From positions 1-64,000 of the forward strand of contig NZ_AFPK01000074.1 of NCBI RefSeq assembly GCF_000220525.1: 64,000 bases of DNA, read 5' to 3'. Source of the stretch: Ochrovirga pacifica (GTDB lineage: Bacteria; Bacteroidota; Bacteroidia; Flavobacteriales; Flavobacteriaceae). Made by a program: the position numbers and the translations under genes. The notes under the pieces are model-generated. The model was not told where the DNA came from. It worked only from the letters and a program-made list of their open reading frames with translations, and did not search any database. Shown here piece by piece: positions 1-8,535 of the stretch (position 1 is the first letter of the stretch; every line of letters starts with the position of its first letter).

Positions 1-2
1 GC

Positions 3-566
3 GATTTGAATATTTCAGAAACAGCTATTGTAGTTACTTGTGTAGGTCATGTAAGACGTGTTAAAGCGATGGACTTGTTTGTTAAAGCTATTGAACATGT
101 AGAATATATTATTGAAAAGGATCTTCATTTTTTATTGGTAGGTAAAGGAACACAAGATGAAACCATGCAAAACTACAAGAATAAAAGCTTATACTCCGAC
201 AGAATTCATTTATTGGGACACAGAACAGACATTAAGTCTATTTTAAAGCGAAGCGATATATACGTACAAACTTCTATCAAAGAAGGTTTAGGTAGGGCTA
301 TTACAGAAAGTATGTGCCTTGAAAAGCCTATTGTGGTTACAAATGCTGGAGGCTGTACGGAATTAATTAAGGAGGGAGTAAACGGGTATATTGCTGAAAA
401 TAAAAATGTAAAATCTATTGCACATAAAATCAGTTTGCTAAGCAATTCTCCTCAACAAAGAGAAGCCTTTGGAAAAGCTAGCATCCAAAGAATACATCAG
501 ATTTTTAATATCAATAGTACGGTAGATCAAACATTAGCTTTGTATCGAGAAATTTTAAAAAATTAA
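3..566 (+). CDS. Glycosyltransferase, GT4-like, C-terminal part (5' end outside window)
   Basis: The open frame runs in from the left edge, so only the last 188 residues are seen. They match the C-terminal nucleotide-sugar-binding half of group 1 (GT4) glycosyltransferases: a GxGxx..M strand-helix start (LLVGKGTQDETM) and the donor-site signature GLGRAITESMCLEKPIVVTN followed by AGGCTELI, where the E of the family's E-x7-E signature sits in GRAITESM. The enzyme should transfer a sugar from a nucleotide donor to a surface glycan or lipid. Acceptor and sugar cannot be told. Its stop lies 43 nt before the thioesterase gene, which has its own promoter overlapping the 3' end. Confidence 0.85.
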   Translation, partial: DLNISETAIVVTCVGHVRRVKAMDLFVKAIEHVEYIIEKDLHFLLVGKGTQDETMQNYKNKSLYSDRIHLLGHRTDIKSILKRSDIYVQTSIKEGLGRAITESMCLEKPIVVTNAGGCTELIKEGVNGYIAENKNVKSIAHKISLLSNSPQQREAFGKASIQRIHQIFNINSTVDQTLALYREILKN

Positions 567-585
567 GTATAAATACGTAATTTTG
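554..585 (+). promoter_or_regulatory. Probable promoter of the thioesterase gene
   Basis: A perfect Bacteroidota -7 box TAATTTTG lies at 578-585, with a TTTA (-33-like) at 554-557 and 20 nt between. The start codon follows 24 nt after the box. The -33 element overlaps the last codons of the upstream glycosyltransferase. Confidence 0.5.
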
Positions 586-609
586 TAGCTATACAAAAAA
601 CAAACAATT

Positions 610-1170
610 ATGTCAGAAACCATTAAAAGTCCTTATGATTCTGCTGTAGAGATTACAGAATTGATGAAACCTGTGCATTCTAATTTTAGTGGAAAGATTC
701 ACGGAGGATATATTTTAAATCTAATGGATCAAATAGCTTTTGCTTGTGCCTCAAAATACTCTGGAAAATACGCTGTAACTGCTTCAGTAAATACCGTTAA
801 CTTTTTAAACCCTGTAAATGTAGGCGAGTTTTTAACGCTAAAGGCACGTGTAAATTATGTTGGAAATACGTCTATGACCGTTGGGATTAGAGTAGAGTCT
901 GAAAACATACAAACAGGAGTCAAAAAACACTGTAATTCTTCTTATTTTGTAATGGTTGCCAAAGATGATGAAGGAAAAAATGCTGCTGTTCCAAAGCTAC
1001 ATTTAAGAAATTCTGAAGATGTTAGACGTTTTATACGATCTAAAAGTAGGTTAGAAACCAACAAGGCTAGAAGAAAAGCGTATAGTAAAGAAAGTTTTAA
1101 CTATAAAGAACATTTAAATGAATTAAAGGATCATAATGTACATATAGATCCCTCTTTACAGATTCATTAA
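610..1170 (+). CDS. Acyl-CoA thioesterase, hotdog fold (YciA/BACH-like)
   Basis: This 186-residue protein is a hotdog-fold acyl-CoA thioesterase, expected to hydrolyse fatty acyl-CoA to free acid and CoA in the cytoplasm. The diagnostic stretch HGGYILNLMDQIAFACASKY near residues 31-50 carries the HGG turn and the D on the central helix. It is followed by the strand TASVNTVNFLNPVNVGEFL typical of the YciA/acyl-CoA hydrolase group. Beyond the fold a basic tail of about 40 residues (rich in R, K, S) is present. It is monocistronic, with its own -7 box upstream and a strong bidirectional terminator shared with the convergent carA. The chain-length preference cannot be told. Confidence 0.85.
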   Translation: MSETIKSPYDSAVEITELMKPVHSNFSGKIHGGYILNLMDQIAFACASKYSGKYAVTASVNTVNFLNPVNVGEFLTLKARVNYVGNTSMTVGIRVESENIQTGVKKHCNSSYFVMVAKDDEGKNAAVPKLHLRNSEDVRRFIRSKSRLETNKARRKAYSKESFNYKEHLNELKDHNVHIDPSLQIH

Positions 1171-1172
1171 AA

Positions 1173-1210
1173 AACAAATAAGCCATTCTTTTAAGAATGG
1201 CTTATTTGTT
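1173..1210. terminator. Bidirectional terminator between thioesterase gene and carA
   Basis: A perfect 18-bp inverted repeat (arms 1173-1190 and 1193-1210) lies between the two convergent stop codons. The stem contains a GC core (GCCATTC) and ends in A-rich and T-rich flanks on either side, so it can end transcription from both directions. Confidence 0.85.
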
Positions 1211-1223
1211 ATATAAATGTTGT

Positions 1224-2324
1224 CTATTTTTTCATGTTTTCTATAAACTGATCAAACAAATAAGTGGCATCGTTCGGTCCTGGTCCAGCCTCAGGATGGT
1301 ATTGCACAGAAAAAACATTTTTATTCTTAATTCTAATTCCTGCTACCGTATTGTCATTAAGATGAACATGCGTAATTTCTACATTTTCATTAGTCTCTAC
1401 ATCATCTCTTTTTACAACAAAACCATGGTTTTGAGATGTAATTTCTCCTTTACCTGTAATTAAATTTTTTATTGGATGGTTGATACCTCTGTGACCATTG
1501 TGCATTTTGTAGGTAGAAATTCCTTGAGACAATGCAATAATCTGGTGTCCTAAACAAATTCCAAACAAAGGAAGATTTTTATCAATAATAGTTTTTGCAA
1601 CTTCTTGTGCAGATACTAAAGGCTCTGGATCTCCAGGTCCGTTTGATAAAAAGTATCCATTTGGATTGAAAGCTTGCATATCTTCAAAGGTTGCAGTACA
1701 AGGAAATACTTTAATGTAACAATCTCTTTTTGCTAGGTTTCTTAAGATATTCGTCTTAATTCCTAAATCTAAAGCTGCTACCTTATAGGTTGCATTTTCA
1801 TCACCATAAAAATAAGGTTCTTTTGTAGAGACAGAAGATGCCAACTCTAACCCTTTCATGCTAGGAGCTTCTGCTAGTTTAGCTTTTAGTCCATCTATAT
1901 TATTTACATCAGTAGAAATTAAAGCATTCATTGCTCCGTTTTCTCTAATATAACTTACTACGGCTCTAGTATCCACATCAGTAATAGAAATCAATCCATG
2001 AGCTTCTAAATAAGCTTCTAAAGATCCATTAGAACGTTCTCTAGAGTACTCGTAGCTAAAGTTTCTACATACTAAACCAGCAATTTTAATGCTATTAGAC
2101 TCTACTTCATCGTTATTTACACCATAGTTTCCAATATGAGCATTGGTAGTTACCATAATTTGACCAAAGTAAGAAGGATCTGTAAAAATTTCCTGGTAAC
2201 CAGTCATACCTGTATTGTAACAAATTTCTCCAATGGTTGTTCCTTCTACACCTACTGCTTTTCCTTCAAATACAGTTCCGTCCTCTAATAATAAAATTGC
2301 TTTTTTTAATTCTTTGTACTTCAT
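1224..2324 (-). CDS. carA: Carbamoyl-phosphate synthase small (glutaminase) subunit
   Basis: CarA hydrolyses glutamine and passes ammonia to CarB for carbamoyl phosphate, feeding pyrimidine and arginine synthesis. The 366 residues show the CarA N-terminal domain (LLLEDGTVFEGKAVG..GEICYNTGMTGYQEI) and a class I glutamine amidotransferase domain from about residue 180. The nucleophile is Cys257 in GICLGHQ, with His343 and Glu345 in QYHPEAGPG, so the catalytic triad is complete. It lies directly downstream of rplQ, behind the ribosomal terminator; I know this rplQ-carA neighbourhood as common in Flavobacteriaceae. CarB is not in the window. Confidence 0.97.
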   Translation of the reverse strand: MKYKELKKAILLLEDGTVFEGKAVGVEGTTIGEICYNTGMTGYQEIFTDPSYFGQIMVTTNAHIGNYGVNNDEVESNSIKIAGLVCRNFSYEYSRERSNGSLEAYLEAHGLISITDVDTRAVVSYIRENGAMNALISTDVNNIDGLKAKLAEAPSMKGLELASSVSTKEPYFYGDENATYKVAALDLGIKTNILRNLAKRDCYIKVFPCTATFEDMQAFNPNGYFLSNGPGDPEPLVSAQEVAKTIIDKNLPLFGICLGHQIIALSQGISTYKMHNGHRGINHPIKNLITGKGEITSQNHGFVVKRDDVETNENVEITHVHLNDNTVAGIRIKNKNVFSVQYHPEAGPGPNDATYLFDQFIENMKK

Positions 2325-2401
2325 AAAAGGTTGTTTTTGTTGTTGGGTGGAGGTTGTTCACCTAAGCTTTCAACAAAGAATGTTTGTAAAAAATATTTGT
2401 G

Positions 2402-2409
2402 CAAATATA
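2402..2409 (-). promoter_or_regulatory. Possible carA promoter (-7 box)
   Basis: Read on the minus strand, TATATTTG at 2409-2402 fits TAnnTTTG and lies between the rplQ terminator and carA, 77 nt before the start. The place of a -33 box would fall inside the terminator stem and no TTTG is visible there. Confidence 0.35.
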
Positions 2410-2444
2410 AAAAAAGGATAAACTATAAAATAGTTTATCCTTTT
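2405..2444 (-). terminator. Terminator of the ribosomal superoperon after rplQ
   Basis: A 14-bp stem (arms 2412-2425 and 2431-2444, loop about 5 nt) lies 26 nt beyond the rplQ stop. On the minus strand the arm is followed by a T-rich run, the form of an intrinsic terminator. Confidence 0.8.
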
Positions 2445-2469
2445 GATATTTTGATTTTTAAAAAATCAT

Positions 2470-2967
2470 TTATTCTTCTGTTTGTTTTGGTGCTTCTGTA
2501 GCTTCAACTTGGTTATCTGCCGAAGTAGCTTCTGCAGTATCAGTTGTTGCTTTTCTTCTACTTCTACGAGTAGTTTTCTTTTTCTTAGCTCCGTTAGGGT
2601 TGTAGATTTCATTATAATCTACCAATTCTACCATTGCCATAGGTGCATTATCACCTTGACGATTCCCTAGCTTGATAATACGAACATATCCACCTGGTCT
2701 ATCCGCAACTTTTACAGATACTTGCTGAAACAATTCTGTAACTGCATACTTGTTTTTTAACATAGAAAAAACAACTCTACGATTGTGTGTTGTGTCTTCT
2801 TTAGACTTTGTAATGATAGGCTCAACAAACTGACGCAAAGCTTTTGCTTTTGCAACTGTTGTGTTGATTCTTTTGTGCTCTATCAAAGAACAAGCCATGT
2901 TAGATAACATTGCATTTCTGTGTGCAGTTTTTCTTCCTAAGTGGTTGAATTTTTTTCCGTGTCTCAT
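2470..2967 (-). CDS. rplQ: 50S ribosomal protein L17, with C-terminal extension
   Basis: The first ~115 residues are canonical L17 ([20 protein letters not shown]..). About 50 further residues are added: a Lys/Arg/Thr-rich segment ([17 protein letters not shown]) and then an acidic Ala/Glu/Thr tail ending in QTEE, whereas many bacterial L17s stop near 116-130. The tail looks disordered. It is the last gene of the superoperon, 128 nt after rpoA, with a hairpin in the gap, and is followed by a terminator. Confidence 0.97.
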   Translation of the reverse strand: MRHGKKFNHLGRKTAHRNAMLSNMACSLIEHKRINTTVAKAKALRQFVEPIITKSKEDTTHNRRVVFSMLKNKYAVTELFQQVSVKVADRPGGYVRIIKLGNRQGDNAPMAMVELVDYNEIYNPNGAKKKKTTRRSRRKATTDTAEATSADNQVEATEAPKQTEE

Positions 2968-3050
2968 GATTTCATGATTTTTGCTTTCATCTTGCTTCTA
3001 TACCCTTTTTGGGGAGCAAACTATGAAAGGATTAATAATTATAGATTGTT

Positions 3051-3087
3051 AAAGGTAGAAACTGATTTTTATTCAGCTTCTACCTTT
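3051..3087 (-). other. Intergenic hairpin between rpoA and rplQ
   Basis: A 10-bp perfect outer stem (3051-3060 with 3078-3087) continues past one mismatch into 4 more pairs (3062-3065 with 3073-3076) around a 7-nt loop. It starts 8 nt after the rpoA stop. No U-run follows in the direction of transcription, so a processing or stability element fits better than a terminator. Confidence 0.5.
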
Positions 3088-3095
3088 TTGTCAAA

Positions 3096-4088
3096 CTAGT
3101 CTTTGTCTAATTTGTATTTACTTAAATCCATTCCGAATTGTAAATTCTTTGCATGTACTAATTCGTCTAACTCTGTTAAAGATTTTTTACCAAAGTTTCT
3201 AAATTTCATTAAGTCGTTTTTATTAAAAGATACTAAATCTCCTAAAGTTTCAACTTCAGCAGCTTTTAAACAGTTTAATGCACGTACTGACAAGTCCATA
3301 TCAACCAACTTGGTTTTTAACAACTGTCTCATGTGTAATGACTCTTCGTCATATGTTTCTGTTCTAGCAATTTCATCCGCCTCTAAAGTGATACGCTCAT
3401 CTGAGAATAACATGAAGTGGTGAATTAAAATTTTAGCAGCTTCTGTTAATGCATCTTTTGGATTTATTGAACCGTCAGTAACAATATCAAAAACTAATTT
3501 TTCGTAGTCTGTTTTTTGTTCTACACGATAATTTTCAACAGCATATTTAACATTCTTTATAGGAGTGTAAATAGAGTCTGTAAAAATTGTTCCTAAAGGT
3601 ACATTTACTTTTTTATTTTCTTCAGCAGGAACAAATCCTCTACCTTTTTCAATAGTAATATCGAAACTGATTGCTACAGAGCTATCTAAGTTACAGATTA
3701 CTAAATCTGGGTTTAGTACTTGAAATCCTGAAGTAAATTTTTGAATATCACCAGCAGTGATTTGGTTTTGACCTGATACAGATACCGATACTGATTCTTT
3801 GTCTGTGTCTTCAATTTGTTGCTTAAAGCGAACTTGCTTTAAGTTCAAAATGATTTCGGTTACATCTTCAACAACACCTTCTACAGTTGAGAACTCATGC
3901 TCAACTCCTTCGATGCGTAAAGAAGTAATAGCGAAACCTTCTAAAGACGACAATAATACTCTTCTCAAAGCATTACCTACAGTTAAACCAAAACCTGGTT
4001 CTAACGGTCTGAATTCGAATTTACCTTCAAAATCGGTAGATTCGATCATAATAACTTTATCTGGTTTCTGAAAATTTAATATTGCCAT
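3096..4088 (-). CDS. rpoA: RNA polymerase alpha subunit
   Basis: Alpha forms the dimer on which RNA polymerase assembles and its C-terminal domain contacts DNA and activators. The 330 residues contain the N-terminal assembly domain ([28 protein letters not shown] near residues 23-50) and, after a linker, the HhH-type alpha-CTD ([34 protein letters not shown] split over residues ~268-302). Length is normal. It starts 20 nt after rpsD. Confidence 0.98.
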   Translation of the reverse strand: MAILNFQKPDKVIMIESTDFEGKFEFRPLEPGFGLTVGNALRRVLLSSLEGFAITSLRIEGVEHEFSTVEGVVEDVTEIILNLKQVRFKQQIEDTDKESVSVSVSGQNQITAGDIQKFTSGFQVLNPDLVICNLDSSVAISFDITIEKGRGFVPAEENKKVNVPLGTIFTDSIYTPIKNVKYAVENYRVEQKTDYEKLVFDIVTDGSINPKDALTEAAKILIHHFMLFSDERITLEADEIARTETYDEESLHMRQLLKTKLVDMDLSVRALNCLKAAEVETLGDLVSFNKNDLMKFRNFGKKSLTELDELVHAKNLQFGMDLSKYKLDKD

Positions 4089-4108
4089 AGCTAACTGGTG
4101 TCTATTGA

Positions 4109-4714
4109 TTATTTCGAGTACAACTCGACGATTAATTGCTCCTTAATGTTTTCTGGAATTTGAATTCTTTCAGGTACAGCAACAAATGTACCAGTTTTAG
4201 TGTCAGAATTCCACGTTAACCACTCATAAACAGCAGAAGAAGCAGCCAAACTACTTTCAATTACTGCAAGTGATTTTGATTTCTCTCTTACACCTACAAC
4301 ATCACCTGGCTTTAATTGGTAAGATGGTATGTTAACGATATCTCCGTTAACAGTAATATGTCTATGAGATACTAATTGACGAGCTCCTCTTCTAGAGTTT
4401 GCCAATCCCATTCTAAATACAGTATTGTCTAAACGTGATTCACATAACTGTAACAAAACCTCACCCGTAATTCCTTTACTAGCTGATGCTTTTTTAAACA
4501 AGTTAGAAAACTGACGTTCTAAGATTCCGTAAGTGTACTTTGCTTTTTGTTTTTCTTGTAACTGTAAAGAGTATTCAGAACGTTTTGCTCTTTTCTTAGC
4601 CTGACCATGTTGCCCTGGAGGATAGTTACGTTTTTCGAAAGACTTGTCATCACCAAAAATTGCTTCTCCAAACTTACGAGCAATTTTAGTTTTTGGTCCG
4701 TTGTATCTTGCCAT
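4109..4714 (-). CDS. rpsD: 30S ribosomal protein S4
   Basis: S4 nucleates 30S assembly on the 5' domain of 16S rRNA and in other bacteria represses its own operon. The 201 residues begin [20 protein letters not shown] and contain the S4 RNA-binding domain ([29 protein letters not shown]). It is preceded by an 89-nt gap with a regular three-helix RNA element ending 16 nt before the start codon, which suggests translational control of rpsD (inference). Confidence 0.98.
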   Translation of the reverse strand: MARYNGPKTKIARKFGEAIFGDDKSFEKRNYPPGQHGQAKKRAKRSEYSLQLQEKQKAKYTYGILERQFSNLFKKASASKGITGEVLLQLCESRLDNTVFRMGLANSRRGARQLVSHRHITVNGDIVNIPSYQLKPGDVVGVREKSKSLAVIESSLAASSAVYEWLTWNSDTKTGTFVAVPERIQIPENIKEQLIVELYSK

Positions 4715-4730
4715 AATAAAAAAATTAAAA

Positions 4731-4781
4731 ACTGACAGTTATGAATTAAGGCGTGTTCCTTCGATAACTTTTGTTGTCAGT
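4731..4781 (-). promoter_or_regulatory. Structured leader upstream of rpsD (candidate S4 autoregulatory RNA)
   Basis: On the minus strand three nested perfect helices can be formed: 6 bp (4781-4776 with 4736-4731), a one-sided AACAAA bulge, 6 bp (4769-4764 with 4742-4737), a small asymmetric internal loop, and 4 bp (4761-4758 with 4751-4748) closed by a 6-nt loop. A U-rich run follows and the rpsD start lies 16 nt beyond. No reading frame occupies the gap. S4 is a known autogenous repressor; I believe S4 leaders have been proposed for Flavobacteriia, but I could not check whether this is the same motif. Confidence 0.6.
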
Positions 4782-4803
4782 CTATTGTTAATAAATATAA
4801 AAA

Positions 4804-5196
4804 TTAGATTCTTCTTCTTTTAGGAGGACGACATCCGTTGTGTGGTAATGGAGTTACATCGATGATCTCTGAAACTTCAATTCCTGCATTGTGAATGGTA
4901 CGAATAGCAGATTCTCTTCCGTTTCCTGGTCCTTTTACATAAACTTTTACTTTACGCAACCCTAATTCATGTGCTACTGCAGCACAATCTTCAGCGGCTG
5001 TTTGTGCAGCATAAGGAGTGTTCTTTTTAGAACCACGGAATCCCATTTTACCAGCAGATGACCAAGAAATTACATCTCCTTTTTTATTGGTTAAAGAAAT
5101 GATGATGTTGTTAAATGAAGCGGTAATGTGAGCTTCTCCAACAGCTTCAACGATAACTTTACGTTTTTTAGCGGTCTTTGTATTAGATTTAGCCAT
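4804..5196 (-). CDS. rpsK: 30S ribosomal protein S11
   Basis: S11 lies on the 30S platform by the E-site and binds 16S rRNA with S18/S21. The 130 residues show the family core ([37 protein letters not shown]) and the conserved C-terminus [18 protein letters not shown]. It starts 7 nt after rpsM; after it comes the 89-nt gap with the rpsD leader. Confidence 0.98.
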   Translation of the reverse strand: MAKSNTKTAKKRKVIVEAVGEAHITASFNNIIISLTNKKGDVISWSSAGKMGFRGSKKNTPYAAQTAAEDCAAVAHELGLRKVKVYVKGPGNGRESAIRTIHNAGIEVSEIIDVTPLPHNGCRPPKRRRI

Positions 5197-5203
5197 AACT
5201 TAA

Positions 5204-5569
5204 TTATTTCTTTTTGTTCGCTACAGTTTTACGTTTTCCTTTTCTTGTTCTAGAGTTGTTTTTGGTTCTTTGACCTCTTAACGGTAATCCAGCTCTGTGA
5301 CGGATTCCTCTAAAACATCCAATATCCATTAAACGCTTAATGTTCATTTGGATTTCTGAACGCAATTCACCTTCAATAGTAAAAGTTCCTGCTTGTTCAC
5401 GAATTGCTCCAATTTGATCATCTGTCCAATCTTGAACTTTGATGTTCTCATCTACTCCAGCGTTTGCTAAAATCTCTTTAGCTCTTGTTTTTCCGATTCC
5501 AAAAATGTAAGTTAATGCGATAACTCCTCTTTTGTTTTTTGGAATGTCAATACCTGAAATTCTTGCCAT
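5204..5569 (-). CDS. rpsM: 30S ribosomal protein S13
   Basis: S13 sits at the head of the 30S subunit and contacts P-site tRNA and L5. The 121 residues start [26 protein letters not shown] and end in the basic tail [21 protein letters not shown], which reaches the decoding site in the family. It follows rpmJ by 2 nt. Confidence 0.98.
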   Translation of the reverse strand: MARISGIDIPKNKRGVIALTYIFGIGKTRAKEILANAGVDENIKVQDWTDDQIGAIREQAGTFTIEGELRSEIQMNIKRLMDIGCFRGIRHRAGLPLRGQRTKNNSRTRKGKRKTVANKKK

Positions 5570-5571
5570 AA

Positions 5572-5688
5572 CTAACCTTGTCTTTGTTTGAATCTAGGAT
5601 TCTTTTTATTGATTACATATAATCTGCCTTTTCTACGCACAATTTTGCACTCGGCACTTCTTTTTTTAATTGATGTTCTTACTTTCAT
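5572..5688 (-). CDS. rpmJ: 50S ribosomal protein L36
   Basis: This gene encodes 38 residues, beginning [20 protein letters not shown] and ending FKQRQG. It was found by translating the 207-nt interval between rpsM and infA. The start codon is 5688-5686 and the stop TAG is 5574-5572, 2 nt before rpsM. The usual four zinc ligands of L36 (C-x2-C ... C ... H) are reduced to a single Cys14, so this is a zinc-independent form. Upstream lies an 88-nt gap filled by a long hairpin. Confidence 0.96.
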   Translation of the reverse strand: MKVRTSIKKRSAECKIVRRKGRLYVINKKNPRFKQRQG

Positions 5689-5704
5689 CTTTATAATAGT
5701 TTCT

Positions 5705-5764
5705 AAAGTTTGTAAAGTTGAAAGTTTATAAAGTTGATCCTTTCAACTTTTAACTTTAAACTTT
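5705..5764 (-). repeat. Palindromic repeat in the infA-rpmJ gap
   Basis: An 11-bp perfect stem (5714-5724 with 5740-5750) lies inside a second outer stem (5705-5711 with 5758-5764). The sequence is built from stuttered copies of AAAGTT / AAAGTTGAAAGTTTA and their complements and fills most of the gap. It looks like a small mobile or expanding intergenic repeat and not a terminator, since rpmJ and rpsM follow. Confidence 0.55.
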
Positions 5765-5776
5765 TTAACTCTTATG

Positions 5777-5992
5777 TTAATATCTATAAGTTATACGAGC
5801 CTTTGATAAATCATAAGGACTCATTTCTAACTTAACCTTATCTCCTGGTAACAACTTAATATAATGCATACGCATTTTACCTGATATGTGAGCAGTAACG
5901 ATATGCCCATTTTCTAATTCAACACGAAACATTGCATTAGACAAAGCTTCTGTAATGGTTCCGTCTTGTTGGATGGATGCTTGTTTTGCCAT
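5777..5992 (-). CDS. infA: Translation initiation factor IF-1
   Basis: IF-1 binds the 30S A-site during initiation and works with IF-2 and IF-3. The 71 residues form a single OB-fold of the S1 type ([41 protein letters not shown]) with the usual end [10 protein letters not shown]. It starts 2 nt after secY, so it is probably translationally coupled. No map gene lies between secY and infA. Confidence 0.98.
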   Translation of the reverse strand: MAKQASIQQDGTITEALSNAMFRVELENGHIVTAHISGKMRMHYIKLLPGDKVKLEMSPYDLSKARITYRY

Positions 5993-5994
5993 AG

Positions 5995-7332
5995 TTAAAC
6001 TGTCGTTTTTCTTTTAGTTCCGGTTTTCATTAACCCATCGTAATGTCTGTTTAGCAAATACGAATTAATTTGTTGGATAGTATCGATTGCAACACCTACC
6101 ATAATAATTAATGAAGTACCTCCATAAAACAATGCCCAGTTTTGTTGAACACCAAAATGAACTACAATCGCTGGGAAAACAGCCAGCAAAGCTAAGAAAA
6201 TAGATCCAGGTAACGTAATTTTTGACAAAATACTATCTAATTTTTCTGCAGTTTCTTCTCCAGGTCTTACTCCAGGTATGAATCCTCCACTCTTTTTTAG
6301 ATCATCGGCCATTTTATTTGTAGGAATTGTAATTGCTGTATAGAAATAACTAAATACAATAATCAATACACAAAACAAAATATTATAACCCCATCCATTA
6401 AAATCAGATAATGCATTGAATACTGTTTGCAACGTACCATCAGTGTTTCTTGCAATTAATCCAGGAACAAACATAATAGCTTGTGCAAAGATAATTGGCA
6501 TTACTCCGGCTGAATTTAATTTTAAAGGAATATACTGTCTTGCTCCTTGAGCATCATCTATAGTTCCTACAACAGTACGTCTTGCGTATTGCACTGCAAT
6601 TTTTCTTACAGCTGTTACCAATAATATACTCGCCAAAATAATGGCAAACCATACAATAATTTCTAATAAAATCATCATCAATCCTCCAGCTGCATCTCCT
6701 GATACTTTAGAAATTACCTCTTGAGCAAATGCTCCTGGGAAACGAGCTATAATTCCAATCATAATTAACAACGAAATTCCGTTACCAATTCCTTTTTCAG
6801 TTATACGCTCTCCCAACCACATTGCAAAAATGGTTCCTGCTGTTAACAAAATCATTGAAGAAATCCAGAACATACCTCCTTGACCTAACAAATATGCTTC
6901 TGCCGGAATTCCCAAAGTTGGCAAACTTGTCAAATAAGCTCCCCCTTGTACAATGGTAATAGCAATGGTCAACCAACGTGTAATTTGGTTGATTTTATTT
7001 CTACCGCTTTCACCATCTTTTTGTAATTTTTGTAAATAAGGAACAGCAATTCCCATTAACTGAACCACAATAGATGCTGATATATACGGCATAATCCCAA
7101 GAGCCATAATAGAAGCTCTTGAGAATGCACCACCTGTAAATGCGCTTAATAAACCTAAAAGTCCATCTGATGTTGAATTACCTAAGGCTGTTAATTGTTG
7201 TGGATCTATTCCTGGCAAAGTTACTTGAGCCATAAATCTATATACAATCATTAAACCAATGGTTAATTTGATTTTTCCTTTTAATTCATCAATAGACCAA
7301 ATGTCTTTTAGTGTTTGGATAAATTTCTTCAT
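5995..7332 (-). CDS. secY: Preprotein translocase channel subunit SecY
   Basis: SecY forms the protein-conducting channel of the inner membrane with SecE and SecG. The 445 residues contain about ten hydrophobic segments. Recognisable family parts are the N-terminal region with LPGIDPQQL, the plug/TM2a region [37 protein letters not shown] and, in the C-terminal half, the cytoplasmic loop [19 protein letters not shown]. It follows rplO by 12 nt. Confidence 0.98.
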   Translation of the reverse strand: MKKFIQTLKDIWSIDELKGKIKLTIGLMIVYRFMAQVTLPGIDPQQLTALGNSTSDGLLGLLSAFTGGAFSRASIMALGIMPYISASIVVQLMGIAVPYLQKLQKDGESGRNKINQITRWLTIAITIVQGGAYLTSLPTLGIPAEAYLLGQGGMFWISSMILLTAGTIFAMWLGERITEKGIGNGISLLIMIGIIARFPGAFAQEVISKVSGDAAGGLMMILLEIIVWFAIILASILLVTAVRKIAVQYARRTVVGTIDDAQGARQYIPLKLNSAGVMPIIFAQAIMFVPGLIARNTDGTLQTVFNALSDFNGWGYNILFCVLIIVFSYFYTAITIPTNKMADDLKKSGGFIPGVRPGEETAEKLDSILSKITLPGSIFLALLAVFPAIVVHFGVQQNWALFYGGTSLIIMVGVAIDTIQQINSYLLNRHYDGLMKTGTKRKTTV

Positions 7333-7344
7333 CTACTTATGTAA

Positions 7345-7794
7345 TTATAAAGCTACAGCTTCTCCTCCAGCAGCTTCGATAGCAGCTTTTGCAGATCCTG
7401 TAAATTTGTGAGCAGTTACGTTTAATTTAGCTTTTAGCTCTCCACCGCCCAAAATCTTTACTAAGTCATTTTTACTAGCCAAACCGTTTTCAACCAATAC
7501 AGTTAAATCTACTGTATCTGTAACTTTACCATTGTCTACCAATGCTTGTAATTTATCTAAGTTAATCCCCTGGTATTCCTTACGGTTTACGTTGGTAAAT
7601 CCAAACTTAGGTACTCTTCTTTGCAATGGCATCTGACCTCCTTCGAATCCTACTTTTCTAGAATAACCCGAACGAGACTTTGCTCCTTTATGTCCTCTTG
7701 TAGCAGTTCCACCGTGTCCAGAACCTTCACCTCTTGCGATACGTTTGCTGCTTTTTACAGAACCTTTAGCAGGTTTTAAATTATTTAAACTCAT
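7345..7794 (-). CDS. rplO: 50S ribosomal protein L15
   Basis: L15 is a late-assembling 23S rRNA binder. The 149 residues start MSLNNLKPAKGSVKSSKRIARGEGSG and carry the Gly/Arg-rich N-terminal loop (GHGGTATRGHKGAKSRSG) and the GFEGGQMPLQRRVPKFGF signature. It lies 13 nt after rpmD and 12 nt before secY. Confidence 0.98.
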   Translation of the reverse strand: MSLNNLKPAKGSVKSSKRIARGEGSGHGGTATRGHKGAKSRSGYSRKVGFEGGQMPLQRRVPKFGFTNVNRKEYQGINLDKLQALVDNGKVTDTVDLTVLVENGLASKNDLVKILGGGELKAKLNVTAHKFTGSAKAAIEAAGGEAVAL

Positions 7795-7807
7795 AATTTT
7801 CTATATC

Positions 7808-7990
7808 TTATTTAATTTCTTCTACAGAAATTAAGTGTTTAACTTTACTAACCATTCCACTAATTGATGGAGTTGCTTCGTGTTCTACAACTTTACCAAT
7901 TCTTGTTAAACCTAACGCTTCTAAAGTTCTCTTCTGAGTTTGCGTACGATTAATTTGGCTTTTTACTTGTGTTATCTTTAATTTTCCCAT
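7808..7990 (-). CDS. rpmD: 50S ribosomal protein L30
   Basis: L30 is a small 23S rRNA-binding protein. The 60 residues MGKLKITQVKSQINRTQTQK onward match the full family length, with the signature RTLEALGLTRIGKVV. The frame could start three codons earlier (7999), but the extra MNT has no family counterpart, so 7990 is preferred. It lies between rpsE and rplO. Confidence 0.95.
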   Translation of the reverse strand: MGKLKITQVKSQINRTQTQKRTLEALGLTRIGKVVEHEATPSISGMVSKVKHLISVEEIK

Positions 7991-8001
7991 GGTATTCAAT
8001 A

Positions 8002-8523
8002 TTAACCGTTAAAAACTTTGTCTAAAGAAATACCTCTTTCCGCAGCTACTTGTTGTGGACTTCTTAACTGTAATAGTGCATCAAAAGTTGCTTTTACTAC
8101 GTTATGAGGGTTTGATGATCCTTGAGACTTTGATAATACATCGTGTACTCCTACTGATTCTAATACTGCACGCACAGCACCACCAGCAATAACTCCAGTA
8201 CCGTGAGCAGCTGGTAGTAATAATACCTTAGACCCACCAAACTTACCTTTTTGTTCATGAGGTAAAGTTGCGTTTAATAATGGAATACGAACTAAGTTTT
8301 TCTTAGCTTCTTCTACAGCCTTAGCAATTGCAGATGCAACATCTAAAGATTTACCAGATCCGTAACCTACAACTCCTTCTCCGTTTCCTACAACTACAAT
8401 TGCAGAAAATCCAAAAGTACGTCCTCCTTTTGTAACCTTAGTTACACGGTTTACAGCTACTAAGCGATCTACTAATTCTAATCCGCTTGGCTTAACTCTT
8501 TCTACGTTTTTATATCCTTGCAT
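8002..8523 (-). CDS. rpsE: 30S ribosomal protein S5
   Basis: S5 lies at the mRNA entry channel and affects decoding fidelity. The 173 residues have the double-stranded-RNA-binding N-terminal domain ([39 protein letters not shown]) and the C-terminal domain with [37 protein letters not shown] in two parts of the usual order. It starts 12 nt after rplR. Confidence 0.98.
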   Translation of the reverse strand: MQGYKNVERVKPSGLELVDRLVAVNRVTKVTKGGRTFGFSAIVVVGNGEGVVGYGSGKSLDVASAIAKAVEEAKKNLVRIPLLNATLPHEQKGKFGGSKVLLLPAAHGTGVIAGGAVRAVLESVGVHDVLSKSQGSSNPHNVVKATFDALLQLRSPQQVAAERGISLDKVFNG

Positions 8524-8535
8524 AATATAACTTTC

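Noticed and set aside
1197..1463. 88-codon plus-strand frame overlapping the carA 3' end
   Set aside because: It is a shadow of carA and begins inside the terminator hairpin.
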